Part shown: positions 1 through 5,913 of the stretch, one piece after another
Position numbering within the stretch: the first letter of the stretch is position 1
How the letters are laid out: each line of letters opens with the position of its first letter
From: a virus
Length of the DNA: 27,147 nucleotides
Virus record (IMG/VR): IMGVR_UViG_3300017769_002310
Coordinates: 1 to 27,147 of that record
Strand: one strand, 5' to 3'
The notes under the pieces: model-generated
Databases searched by the model: none
What the model saw: the letters and a program-made list of their open reading frames with translations, nothing else
What the model was told of the DNA's origin: nothing
Translations under genes and position numbers: made by a program

Positions 1-162
1 AGAAATGCGCACACTCTGCGAGTTTGTAATTATATTTATATTTGTTTTATACATTTTGTAGTTTTGTATTTGCATTTTATATATATATAATATCGAGATA
101 TAGTCGTAGTATGTTTGTGTAAACAGAATAAATACTAATATATATTGATAATATAATTGTAA

Positions 163-172
163 TGTGTACACA
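163..172. promoter_or_regulatory. 10-bp perfect palindrome, possible operator
   Basis: TGTGTACACA reads the same on both strands. It lies in the non-coding leader, about 45 bases downstream of a TAnnTTTG-like box (110-117) and just before the G/C-rich island, a reasonable place for a dimeric regulator to bind. No second copy was noticed in the window. Chance occurrence is possible. Confidence 0.25.
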
Positions 173-184
173 ATGAGTGGGCCC

Positions 185-250
185 GGGGTGAAAGTTGGAC
201 TTTCCCATAGTGAGGGGGTATGTGTATATAGGGGGGCAACACTACACCCC
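185..250 (+). ncRNA. Candidate structured RNA or cis-regulatory element in the leader
   Basis: A hairpin with stem GAAAGT/ACTTTC (190-195 with 199-204) and a three-base loop sits just inside a possible long-range pairing of GGGGTG (185-190) with CACCCC (245-250); the two share base 190. An alternative pairs the G run at 233-236 with CCCC at 247-250. The strong local departure from the AT-rich background suggests constraint on structure or on a protein-binding site. I recognise no RNA family, and expression is unknown. Confidence 0.3.
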
Positions 251-271
251 AAAATTTATAATATTTTTTTT

Positions 272-323
272 GTGGACATAAGCCTATTATAGTTATCTAG
301 TAATACCCTATTGTCCACTTTTT
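272..323 (+). terminator. Terminator-like hairpin in the leader
   Basis: A 7-bp perfect stem GTGGACA (272-278) with TGTCCAC (312-318) is followed at once by TTTTT (319-323). The 33-base loop contains a second short stem, TATTA (285-289) with TAATA (301-305). A G/C-containing stem plus T-run is the intrinsic terminator pattern, but the long loop weakens the case. It could end a transcript entering from the left or attenuate transcription into the gene at 382. Confidence 0.4.
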
Positions 324-381
324 AAATTATTGATTTACTATGTAATAATAGTAGATATAAAATAACAAAACAATTACGACT

Positions 382-960
382 ATGCCTGATTTTAAACAAC
401 AAAAAAGAGGTTTCATGATGGAACCTAAAGGAGTGTATAAAAAATACACGTGTAAAAGGGGTATGCCAAAGTATGGATTAGTAGATCCAAACGAGGCGCC
501 TACTATGAAAACAAAGCACCTAGCTGGTACTGAAAGAGAACATGTTCACAACGAAAGACCTTCACACGGTAACACTGAAGAAGCTCACGGGCCAATGCAA
601 GCAGGGCAAACGGCTGCACAAATAGTGAGACGTGAAAGATTAATGACTAAAAAAAGAACTAAAGCTGAAGCTAAAGCCGAAGCTATAGAAGGTGGTTTCC
701 CAGAGGAAAAAGCTAACAAAGTATTTGCGAAGCATAAAAAAGGATTATACAAGCATGGTAAATATGCAATGCGAAAAGATCTACCTACAGCTACAGATAC
801 TGTTAATGCGTATGTACATCATACTTACACTAATCCATACAAGGCGGATAAAGTAGGTGATAAAACATATGACTCTGCTAGAAAACTAAAAGGTTACAAG
901 CCTACAAAAAGTGAGATGGAAAGAAGCTTAAAAAACATGAATAAAAACAAGCCACAATAA
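382..960 (+). CDS. Basic phage protein of unknown function
   Basis: I do not recognise a domain in this 192-residue protein. It is rich in lysine and arginine and has a charged Ala/Lys/Glu helical stretch near residues 88-110 (KAEAKAEAIEGG), with no signal peptide or membrane segment. It is the first gene after the leader, so it probably opens the rightward block. The start is uncertain. The ATG at 382 has no clear leader signal, whereas the in-frame ATGs at 415 and 418 follow AGAGG (406-410), the nearest thing to a Shine-Dalgarno sequence here; these would shorten the protein by 11 or 12 residues. The high positive charge suggests nucleic-acid contact or a minor virion protein, but this is inference only. 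Confidence 0.65.
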   Translation: MPDFKQQKRGFMMEPKGVYKKYTCKRGMPKYGLVDPNEAPTMKTKHLAGTEREHVHNERPSHGNTEEAHGPMQAGQTAAQIVRRERLMTKKRTKAEAKAEAIEGGFPEEKANKVFAKHKKGLYKHGKYAMRKDLPTATDTVNAYVHHTYTNPYKADKVGDKTYDSARKLKGYKPTKSEMERSLKNMNKNKPQ

Positions 961-963
961 AAA

Positions 964-980
964 ATAGGGAAAGACCCTAT
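964..980 (+). other. Small intercistronic hairpin
   Basis: ATAGGG (964-969) and CCCTAT (975-980) form a perfect 6-bp stem with a five-base loop, starting four bases after a stop codon. No T-run follows, so it is more likely an mRNA-stability or weak attenuation structure than an intrinsic terminator. Confidence 0.35.
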
Positions 981-1008
981 ACCTAAGTATTAACCAAAAA
1001 TAAAACCA

Positions 1009-1305
1009 ATGACATACTTATACTACAAGACCAGCACTCATACTGTTGGCAACCAAAAACCGAGTAAAGAAATTATTGAGCAATGGCAACATCTAGCTAC
1101 TAAAAGTAACTGGAGAATAACCCAGCTTCCTAATGGATTTTACCAAACTGAGTGTTTAAGTCTAAACTCTGATAGCGAGTGGCAAGACATGACACGTAGA
1201 GAAACCATAGAAGGTGCTGAAGCAGCAATTGACGGAAGCATCGACCATTTCTCAAAAAAGGTAGAGGCTACAAAAGGGCCGAAAGTCGTAAAAACTTTTA
1301 AATAA
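1009..1305 (+). CDS. Small hypothetical protein
   Basis: A 98-residue soluble protein with no recognised domain, signal peptide or membrane helix. It has aromatic residues near the N-terminus (TYLYYKT), a central tryptophan-containing region (QWQHLA, SNWRIT) and a lysine-rich end. The start is supported by the A-rich leader (AAAAATAAAACC) in front of the ATG, which matches the other starts here. It sits between the first unknown gene and groEL and is likely cotranscribed with both. A small accessory or regulatory role would fit, but nothing in the sequence shows it. Confidence 0.6.
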   Translation: MTYLYYKTSTHTVGNQKPSKEIIEQWQHLATKSNWRITQLPNGFYQTECLSLNSDSEWQDMTRRETIEGAEAAIDGSIDHFSKKVEATKGPKVVKTFK

Positions 1306-1310
1306 ACAAC

Positions 1311-1332
1311 AAATTAAATTAAATTAAATTAA
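1311..1332 (+). repeat. AAATT pentanucleotide tandem repeat forming the groEL leader
   Basis: Four perfect copies of AAATT (1311-1330) run directly into the ATG at 1333. Bacteroidota translation starts favour A/T-rich, unstructured leaders instead of a Shine-Dalgarno sequence, so this may be an initiation enhancer. Slippage in such a repeat could also change its length between isolates. Confidence 0.6.
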
Positions 1333-2898
1333 ATGGAATACAATTTACCTAGCGAGATCGTCAAAGACTTAAACTTTGGCGATCAAGCTAAAACTAGAAT
1401 AATAGCTGGTGTTGATAAGCTAGCTGAAGCAGTAAAATCAACTTTAGGAGCCTCAGGTAAGTGCGTAATATACGAAGACGCAAGAGGTAAACCGGTGATT
1501 ACAAAAGACGGTGTAACCGTTGCGCAAAGCGTAGTCTTATATGACCCGGTTGAAAACATAGGGGCAACATTAATTAAAGAAGCTGCACAAAACACTGTAA
1601 AAGAGGCTGGTGATGGAACTACTACAGCCACTGTTTTAGCTCAGTCTTTGTTAAAACAGGCCACAAAGTCGCAAAAAGACGGTGTTTCTACAAGAGATAT
1701 TAAAAATGGCGTTAATTCTTGCCTTGAAAAAGTTAATAACTACTTAGACACAGTCAAACTAGACGTAAAAAACGACATGTTAAGCAATGTATCTGCAATT
1801 TCTTGTAATAACGACAAGTTTTTAGGCAAAATTATAGCCGAAGCCTACGAAAAGGTTGGAGAAAACGGTGTTGTACTGATGGAAAGCTCTGAAACAGAAG
1901 AAACACACGTTAAAATCGTAGATGGAGTACAATTAAACAATGGTTTAACATCGCCGTATTTCATAACTAACAAGGAAAAGCAAGTTTGTGAGCTAGACAA
2001 TCCACTTGTGCTTATATGCATGTCAGAAATACCTAATGTTAGAAAAATTCAAACACTTTTAGAGTTTGCTATAAAGAAAAACAGACCTATATTAATAGTT
2101 TCTCAGGTATCTCAACAAGTTAGAGCCGCGTTACTGATGAACAAAGCAAAAGGTAATATTAAAATAAACATTATTGACTTACCAGGCTTTGGTCCTACTA
2201 AAAGAGACACTTGTGAAGACTTGGCTATACTAACTGGAGCAACTATTATAGACGAGGTGTTAGGTGATGACTTAGATCTTGTTAACGTTAATTGTTTAGG
2301 TGAAGCTAAATACACTGTAACAGATAACGATACTACTGTTATAACAACTTCAGAAGAAATAGAGCAAAATTTAGAAGAAAGAATAGATCAAGTATCAAAA
2401 CTTTTTTTAAACGAAAAGAACGGTTATATAAAGAAAAGATTAGAGCAAAGATTATCGATGTTATCTGGTAGTGTTGGTATTGTTAAGGTTGGTGCAAACT
2501 CTAAGGTAGAATTAAAAGAAAAGAAAGATAGAGTGGAAGATGCAATATATGCTACTAAAGCAGCACTAAAAGAAGGTATAGTACCTGGCGGTGGAGTTGC
2601 ACTATTAAACGCTTCCCAGAAAATTACAGCTGTAAACAAGGGTGAGCAAATATTATTAGACGCAATAAAATCACCGTACAACACTATACTAGATAATGCT
2701 GGAATAAAAGAAATAATTTCTTTACACGAAGGTAATGGTATTGACGTTGTAACTGGAAAAGAAGTTGATATGATAGACTCTGGTATTATAGATCCAGTAC
2801 TTGTAACAAAGTCAGCACTTAAAAACGCGGTAAGTGTTGTTTCAACAATTATATCTGCTGACTGCGTAATTTCTAATATAAGGGTTGATGAGAAGTAA
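1333..2898 (+). CDS. groEL: GroEL-type group I chaperonin (phage-encoded)
   Basis: ATP-driven folding chamber, 521 residues against about 548 in E. coli GroEL. The ATP site is intact: GDGTTTA at 93-99 (D94 matches E. coli D87), the hydrolysis aspartate D403 in DRVED (E. coli D398), the glycine triplet in VPGGG (419-421), and D487 in IIDP (E. coli D495). The apical region around 220-305 aligns by eye, including PGFG at 284-287 and the following DLAILTG. The C-terminus stops at VDEK and lacks the GGM-repeat tail that lines the bacterial cavity floor. The oxygenase gene starts inside its last codons and a GroES-like gene follows, so the three are probably translated together. Divergence from cellular GroEL plus phage synteny argue for a resident viral gene. 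Likely clients are the capsid or giant tail protein (inference). Confidence 0.95.
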   Translation: MEYNLPSEIVKDLNFGDQAKTRIIAGVDKLAEAVKSTLGASGKCVIYEDARGKPVITKDGVTVAQSVVLYDPVENIGATLIKEAAQNTVKEAGDGTTTATVLAQSLLKQATKSQKDGVSTRDIKNGVNSCLEKVNNYLDTVKLDVKNDMLSNVSAISCNNDKFLGKIIAEAYEKVGENGVVLMESSETEETHVKIVDGVQLNNGLTSPYFITNKEKQVCELDNPLVLICMSEIPNVRKIQTLLEFAIKKNRPILIVSQVSQQVRAALLMNKAKGNIKINIIDLPGFGPTKRDTCEDLAILTGATIIDEVLGDDLDLVNVNCLGEAKYTVTDNDTTVITTSEEIEQNLEERIDQVSKLFLNEKNGYIKKRLEQRLSMLSGSVGIVKVGANSKVELKEKKDRVEDAIYATKAALKEGIVPGGGVALLNASQKITAVNKGEQILLDAIKSPYNTILDNAGIKEIISLHEGNGIDVVTGKEVDMIDSGIIDPVLVTKSALKNAVSVVSTIISADCVISNIRVDEK

Positions 2899-3319
2899 AT
2901 ATCTAAATTTTTTATCTGAACAAGATATATCACATCTTTACGAAACTTTACTTCTAAACGAAAAGTATTACGTGTTAAAAACTAAAAACAAAATAGTTGA
3001 TAAGATTATAAATAAATTAGCTATTGACTTTGATTTTAAAATTAAAGCAGAATCGTATTTTAAAATTGAAAAAACTAGTGGTGAAGGTCACGATTGGCAC
3101 GTAGACACAGGGTCTAGTAATCATATGGCTTGGTGTGAGGTTGGTTGTACAGTATTGTTAAAAGGAGATTACAGTGGTGGTGAAACTTATTACAAAGAAA
3201 AAGACAAGGTTGTAGAGGTTGAAAGATCTATAGGTGATTTATGTGCACACAGCTCTGACGTAGAACACAAAGTAAACCCTACAATCGGCGATAGACAAGT
3301 ATTTTTAATTTTTATTTAA
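2888..3319 (+). CDS. 2-oxoglutarate/Fe(II)-dependent oxygenase
   Basis: A small (about 143 residues) double-stranded beta-helix oxygenase of the prolyl-4-hydroxylase-like type. Counting from the TTG at 2885, the iron ligands are H72 and D74 in DWHVD and H128 in VEHKV. R137, nine residues later in GDRQ, would bind the 2-oxoglutarate carboxylate. This HxD...H...R order and spacing is the family signature. I place the start at ATG 2888 rather than the TTG just before it. The ORF overlaps the groEL end by 11 bases and stops 6 bases before groES, so it is embedded in the chaperonin operon. The substrate could be a protein side chain, a nucleobase or a small molecule; the sequence does not say. Confidence 0.85.
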   Translation: MRSKYLNFLSEQDISHLYETLLLNEKYYVLKTKNKIVDKIINKLAIDFDFKIKAESYFKIEKTSGEGHDWHVDTGSSNHMAWCEVGCTVLLKGDYSGGETYYKEKDKVVEVERSIGDLCAHSSDVEHKVNPTIGDRQVFLIFI

Positions 3320-3325
3320 TTTAAT

Positions 3326-3583
3326 ATGAAAGCATTAAACAGGTTTCTTATAATAGAGAAACACAAGGTAGAACCTAAAAAAGTTGGAGGTCTTATAATG
3401 ACCGAAAAAATAGATGAGGACAATAGGTATATAAAGGGCACGGTAGTGTCTGTTGGTAATTTAGTAGATTATATAAGTGAAAAAGATATAATATACTACG
3501 ATAAGCATGCTGGTCACGGTTTAAGCTTAAATGACACGCTATACCATGTGATTAGAGATATAGACGTTGTTATTGTTGAATGA
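3326..3583 (+). CDS. groES: GroES-like co-chaperonin (Cpn10 fold)
   Basis: An 85-residue protein matching the GroES pattern: an N-terminal strand LNRFLIIEK, then the mobile-loop motif VEPKKVGGLIMTE (15-27), where L23-I24-M25 takes the place of the Ile-Val-Leu tripeptide that docks on GroEL. The strand KGTVVSVGN (37-45) corresponds to RGEVLAVGN in E. coli. It ends in DVVIVE, like the bacterial C-terminus. The segment after GNLVDYI is short, so the roof hairpin seems reduced. It caps the GroEL chamber, presumably the chaperonin encoded two genes upstream. Its stop overlaps the next start (ATGA), indicating translational coupling. Other phages use dedicated co-chaperonins such as T4 gp31; here the partner is encoded as well. 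Confidence 0.85.
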   Translation: MKALNRFLIIEKHKVEPKKVGGLIMTEKIDEDNRYIKGTVVSVGNLVDYISEKDIIYYDKHAGHGLSLNDTLYHVIRDIDVVIVE

Positions 3584-4020
3584 GAATAACAGCGCAAGAT
3601 GTAAGAGAATTAAACTTGTTTAAGTACTATAGGTTAGTAAGAAAATGGGCTTGTAAAACTTATGACATCTTAGATGCAGATTTAGAACTTTTAATTTATT
3701 TAGATTGTAAAGGAAGATTTACACGTAACGATTTTATCAACGGAGTTTATACATACTCGTGGGATAAAAGTAGATGGGAAAGGTTAAAGAGACAAGGTTG
3801 GATAGAAACATGGAGACATAGAAATAGAACTACAATAAAGTACTCTATATTTAAAACTTCTTTTAAATGCTCTCAACTAATCAGTAGAATATACAGAATA
3901 CTTTTAGGCGAAGAAGATTTGCCTACATCAGAAAGAAGTAAATTTTTTAATAACAAATCATATACAGATAAAGTTTATAACAAAGCTATAGATGATATGA
4001 TAAAAGACAAAGACAGATAA
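3580..4020 (+). CDS. Winged-helix-like DNA-binding protein (putative)
   Basis: A 146-residue basic protein. Residues about 33-95 read as a winged helix: helices DADLELLIYLDC and TRNDFINGV, a recognition-helix candidate KSRWERLKRQGW (63-74), then a two-strand wing IETWRHRNRTTIKYSI (75-90). The layout resembles MarR-type or replication-initiator folds, but no family is certain. The C-terminal third is charged and helical. It begins in an ATGA overlap with groES and ends flush against the next ATG at 4021, so it is cotranscribed with the chaperonin genes. It could regulate phage transcription or act in packaging. I have seen similar proteins in marine phage gene sets only as hypotheticals (memory, unverified). 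Confidence 0.6.
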   Translation: MRITAQDVRELNLFKYYRLVRKWACKTYDILDADLELLIYLDCKGRFTRNDFINGVYTYSWDKSRWERLKRQGWIETWRHRNRTTIKYSIFKTSFKCSQLISRIYRILLGEEDLPTSERSKFFNNKSYTDKVYNKAIDDMIKDKDR

Positions 4021-4419
4021 ATGGCACTATTTAAAATGAGAGGTTTTCCAAAATTTGATTTTAAATCAGAAAAACCTGAAAACAAAACAAACTACAATAA
4101 AGCAAGAGATTATAACACGGATAAATATGATCAATCTGCAGGGGAAACAGTAGCTTCTAATAAGTTTAAGTTTACGCAAGAAGAAAGACCTCAACCAACT
4201 TACGAAGGTACAGATGAGTACAGGAGTGAAAAAAACATATCTACAAAAGAGAAATCTAAAAGAGGTGTGTTGCAAAAAGGTTGGCATGGTGCAAAAGGAA
4301 AGCCTAACATTAATCTTATGGCTGGAACTGGGGGAAAAGGAAAGCCTAACATTAATCTTATGGCTGGAACTGGGGAAGTTGATTTAAGAAAAAAATCGGG
4401 TAAAGGCCCAAGAGCGTAG
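4021..4419 (+). CDS. MAxFKM-tagged basic protein with internal tandem repeat
   Basis: A 132-residue, lysine-rich, probably disordered protein of unknown function. It begins MALFKMRGF, nearly the same as the protein at 4786 (MAFKMKGF). Residues 92-105 and 106-119 are two copies of KGKPNINLMAGTG followed by G or E, from a near-perfect 42-base tandem duplication. The C-terminus is KSGKGPRA, and a GPRA element recurs in the protein at 4786. There is no membrane helix or signal peptide. ATG 4021 directly follows the previous stop. The shared N-terminal tag across neighbours suggests a common destination, such as the virion interior or a common partner, but no function is shown. Confidence 0.65.
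   Translation: MALFKMRGFPKFDFKSEKPENKTNYNKARDYNTDKYDQSAGETVASNKFKFTQEERPQPTYEGTDEYRSEKNISTKEKSKRGVLQKGWHGAKGKPNINLMAGTGGKGKPNINLMAGTGEVDLRKKSGKGPRA
4293..4376 (+). repeat. 42-bp tandem direct duplication inside a gene
   Basis: Positions 4293-4334 and 4335-4376 are two copies of a 42-base unit that differ only at the last base (41 of 42 identical). The unit length is a multiple of three, so the reading frame is kept and 14 residues are duplicated. Near-identity including third codon positions implies a recent event; alternatively an assembly artefact must be excluded. Confidence 0.95.
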
Positions 4420-4421
4420 TA

Positions 4422-4796
4422 ATGGCATTTAAACTTGGAACAGGTAGAATTCAACCGGTTGATAATAGAAAAGGCTTTACGCTCAAAAGAGATAAATTGC
4501 CAAAAGGTGTTTTAGGTTTAGCACAAAATAACAACACTATTACTGTTAATGAAAAAATTAAACCAGGCAGTAGTTTAGATAAAGAAATTATAGCGCATGA
4601 GTACGATCATACTAAACGGATGAACAGTGGTGAGTTAGCTTATGGTGATGACTATATAAGACACAAGAACAAAACGTTTCACAGAAAAGCAGGTAAAGTA
4701 AAATATAACGGAAGTTGGGTTGAAGAAGGTAGTAAAAAATTACCTTGGGAAAAGTTAGCATATAAAAACGAAAAAAAAGTACACAATGGCATTTAA
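4422..4796 (+). CDS. Putative HExxH zinc metallopeptidase, MAFK-tagged
   Basis: A 124-residue protein with AHEYDHT at 58-64, an HExxH zincin motif: H59 and H63 would bind zinc and E60 would be the catalytic base. The motif lies in a helix-like context (DKEIIAHEYDHTKRM), as expected; the third ligand may be E71, D76 or D77. It starts MAFKLGTG, sharing the MAFK tag of its neighbours. It has no signal peptide or membrane segment. The gene lies two places before the holin candidate, so a lysis role such as a cell-wall peptidase is possible, as is a virion protease. The small size and lack of any known lysin domain keep this open. Its stop lies inside the start of the following gene. Confidence 0.6.
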   Translation: MAFKLGTGRIQPVDNRKGFTLKRDKLPKGVLGLAQNNNTITVNEKIKPGSSLDKEIIAHEYDHTKRMNSGELAYGDDYIRHKNKTFHRKAGKVKYNGSWVEEGSKKLPWEKLAYKNEKKVHNGI

Positions 4797-5037
4797 AATG
4801 AAAGGATTTTCACGGTATCAAACTGTAGATTTAACTAAAGATAAAACTGGACCTAGAGCTAAAAAAACAAAGGTAAAGGATGATAATGTATATGTCGATG
4901 AAAATAGGGAAATACCTTTAGATCCTGGTTATGAAGATATTGAAAAAATACAAACAGTACAAAGACTTGGATTAACACCTCACTCTCAAAAGTTTGGTAG
5001 AAATGCAAAGGCAAGACAAAATAAAAAAAATAAATAA
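4786..5037 (+). CDS. MAFKMKGF-tagged small basic protein
   Basis: An 83-residue hydrophilic protein of unknown function. The N-terminus MAFKMKGFSRY resembles that of the gene at 4021, and the GPRAKKTK element at about 22-29 recalls the GPRA end of that protein. The centre is acidic (ENREIPLDPGYEDIEK) and the C-terminus strongly basic (NAKARQNKKNK). It is probably largely disordered. The start overlaps the preceding gene by 11 bases and the stop overlaps the holin-like gene by one base (TAATG), so it belongs to the same translation-coupled series. A DNA- or capsid-interior-associated role is conceivable because of the basic tail, but this is inference. Confidence 0.6.
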   Translation: MAFKMKGFSRYQTVDLTKDKTGPRAKKTKVKDDNVYVDENREIPLDPGYEDIEKIQTVQRLGLTPHSQKFGRNAKARQNKKNK

Positions 5038-5423
5038 TGTTAAATAAAATATTTTCTGCAGGAGCAGCTAATCTTGTAAAAAACGTAGGTGGAGTTTTAG
5101 ACAACCTAACTACTACTAAAGAGGAAAAGTTAGCCGCACAAGCAGCTATTAAAGATATGATTATGGGTTACGAGGCAGAAATGCAGAAACAAGTAACAGA
5201 GCGTTGGAAGATGGACATGAACTCTGACTCATGGTTGTCTAAGAATATAAGACCAATAGTTCTTGTATTTTTAGTAATTAGTACTGTACTACTAGTATTT
5301 ATTGATGCTGGTTTTATAAAGTTTACAGTGCAAGATAAATGGACTGATTTGTTACAGTTAGTTCTTATCACAGTTATAGGTGCCTATTTTGGTGGCCGTA
5401 GCTTAGAAAAAGTAAAAAAATAA
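5037..5423 (+). CDS. Holin-like membrane protein
   Basis: A 128-residue protein with a charged amphipathic first half (about 10-62) followed by two hydrophobic segments, about 71-90 (from IRPIVLVF) and 103-119 (from TDLLQLVL), then GGRSLEKVKK. The pattern of a Trp-Leu-x-Lys-Asn-Ile-Arg-Pro entry to the first membrane helix and a Gly-Gly-Arg-Ser-Xaa-Glu-Lys end is typical of the 3TM-type phage holin family, whose N-terminal part is a weakly hydrophobic helix. Holins form the inner-membrane lesion that times lysis. It starts in a TAATG overlap with the gene before it. No recognisable endolysin is next to it; the HExxH protein is the only enzyme-like neighbour. Confidence 0.75.
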   Translation: MLNKIFSAGAANLVKNVGGVLDNLTTTKEEKLAAQAAIKDMIMGYEAEMQKQVTERWKMDMNSDSWLSKNIRPIVLVFLVISTVLLVFIDAGFIKFTVQDKWTDLLQLVLITVIGAYFGGRSLEKVKK

Positions 5424-5441
5424 TAATTAAAATTAAATAAA

Positions 5442-5717
5442 ATGGCAAAAGAAGAAATGGTTAACTTAAAACCAGAAAAAATAAGTGAAGAAAGTTTAAA
5501 AGAAGTGCAAGGTGTAGTTTCTAAAGTAAATGAATTACGTATGGAGCTAGGTAGATTAGCAACAGTAAAGCATGAGCTACTACATACACACGCTGGAATT
5601 CAAGACGAGTTAAAAGTAATTCAAGATAAACTTGAAAAAGAATACGGTACTGTAAACATCAACATCGCTGATGGTACAATAAAATACCCGGAAGATGCAG
5701 ATAATAAGGAAGATTAG
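5442..5717 (+). CDS. Small coiled-coil phage protein
   Basis: A 91-residue acidic protein. Residues about 15-70 form a predicted coiled coil with heptad-like hydrophobics (SLKEVQGVVSKVNELRMEL, then IQDELKVIQDKLEKEYG), followed by a short strand-like VNINIADGTIKY and an acidic tail. It has no membrane helix. The start is backed by an A/T-rich leader (AATTAAAATTAAATAAA). It sits just after the holin and a few genes before terminase. Coiled-coil genes at this position could be spanin-like accessories, chaperones or structural adaptors, but there is no lipobox or membrane anchor here, which argues against a spanin. Function unknown. Confidence 0.65.
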   Translation: MAKEEMVNLKPEKISEESLKEVQGVVSKVNELRMELGRLATVKHELLHTHAGIQDELKVIQDKLEKEYGTVNINIADGTIKYPEDADNKED

Positions 5718-5913
5718 TGTAGGTAAAGATTATAAAACTGATGCCATGCATTATGCTGTTGGTCAAGAAGTTTATGGTGGTCACACTATTTGTGATATAA
5801 TTGAAGAAAAAGATAAATTCTCAATTTATATTAAAAAAAATAGAGCTGTAATACCATGGAAAGACTTTAATAAAAATATGGCAATATCTGTTGAGTATAA
5901 TCTAGAGTATTAA
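5695..5913 (+). CDS. Small conserved-looking hypothetical protein
   Basis: A 72-residue protein of unknown function. It reads as a compact beta-rich domain: IIRKISVG, the segment HYAVGQEVYGGHTICDIIEE (12 onward after a short turn), then SIYIKK and VIPWKDFN. It overlaps the preceding coiled-coil gene by 23 bases and its stop overlaps the next start by one base (TAATG), so it is translated as part of the chain leading to terminase. The fold could be SH3-like, judged only from strand alternation and glycines. The well-ordered composition makes it a real gene despite its size. Confidence 0.65.
   Translation: MQIIRKISVGKDYKTDAMHYAVGQEVYGGHTICDIIEEKDKFSIYIKKNRAVIPWKDFNKNMAISVEYNLEY

Larger units (their letters stand above)
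1..381. other. Non-coding AT-rich leader with a G/C-rich structured island
   Basis: The only stretch over 300 bases without a gene. The first 178 bases are very AT-rich. TATATTTG (37-44) and TATGTTTG (110-117) fit the Bacteroidota -7 consensus TAnnTTTG, but neither has a well-placed upstream TTG, so promoter assignment is weak. A perfect 10-bp palindrome TGTGTACACA lies at 163-172. Positions 179-250 are strikingly G/C-rich for this window, with G runs at 185-188, 214-218 and 231-236. A T-run (264-271) and a hairpin with a trailing T-run follow. It probably holds the control region for the rightward gene block, or a module boundary; this is inference. Confidence 0.6.

Noticed and set aside
179-236. 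G-quadruplex formed by the G runs in the leader
   Set aside because: Four G tracts exist, but one spacer is about 25 bases, well beyond a typical quadruplex loop; duplex pairing with the nearby C run is more likely.
1-381. tRNA gene or CRISPR array in the only large non-coding stretch
   Set aside because: No T-arm (GGTTCGA-like) or acceptor pairing was found and there are no spaced repeats.
2885-2887. TTG start for the oxygenase
   Set aside because: An ATG follows immediately at 2888 and is in frame; nothing favours the TTG, and only one residue differs.
1333-2898. groEL as host DNA or assembly contamination
   Set aside because: It is embedded without a break among phage genes, overlaps an oxygenase gene, lacks the cellular C-terminal tail and shares the leader style of its neighbours.
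2424-2933. 169-residue open frame on the minus strand opposite groEL, and similar long minus-strand frames at 6291-6737, 11284-11700 and 16878-17405
   Set aside because: They lie wholly or mostly opposite well-supported genes. Their products are Ser/Ile/Phe-rich in the way expected from antisense of Lys/Glu-rich AT-rich genes, and none shows a domain.
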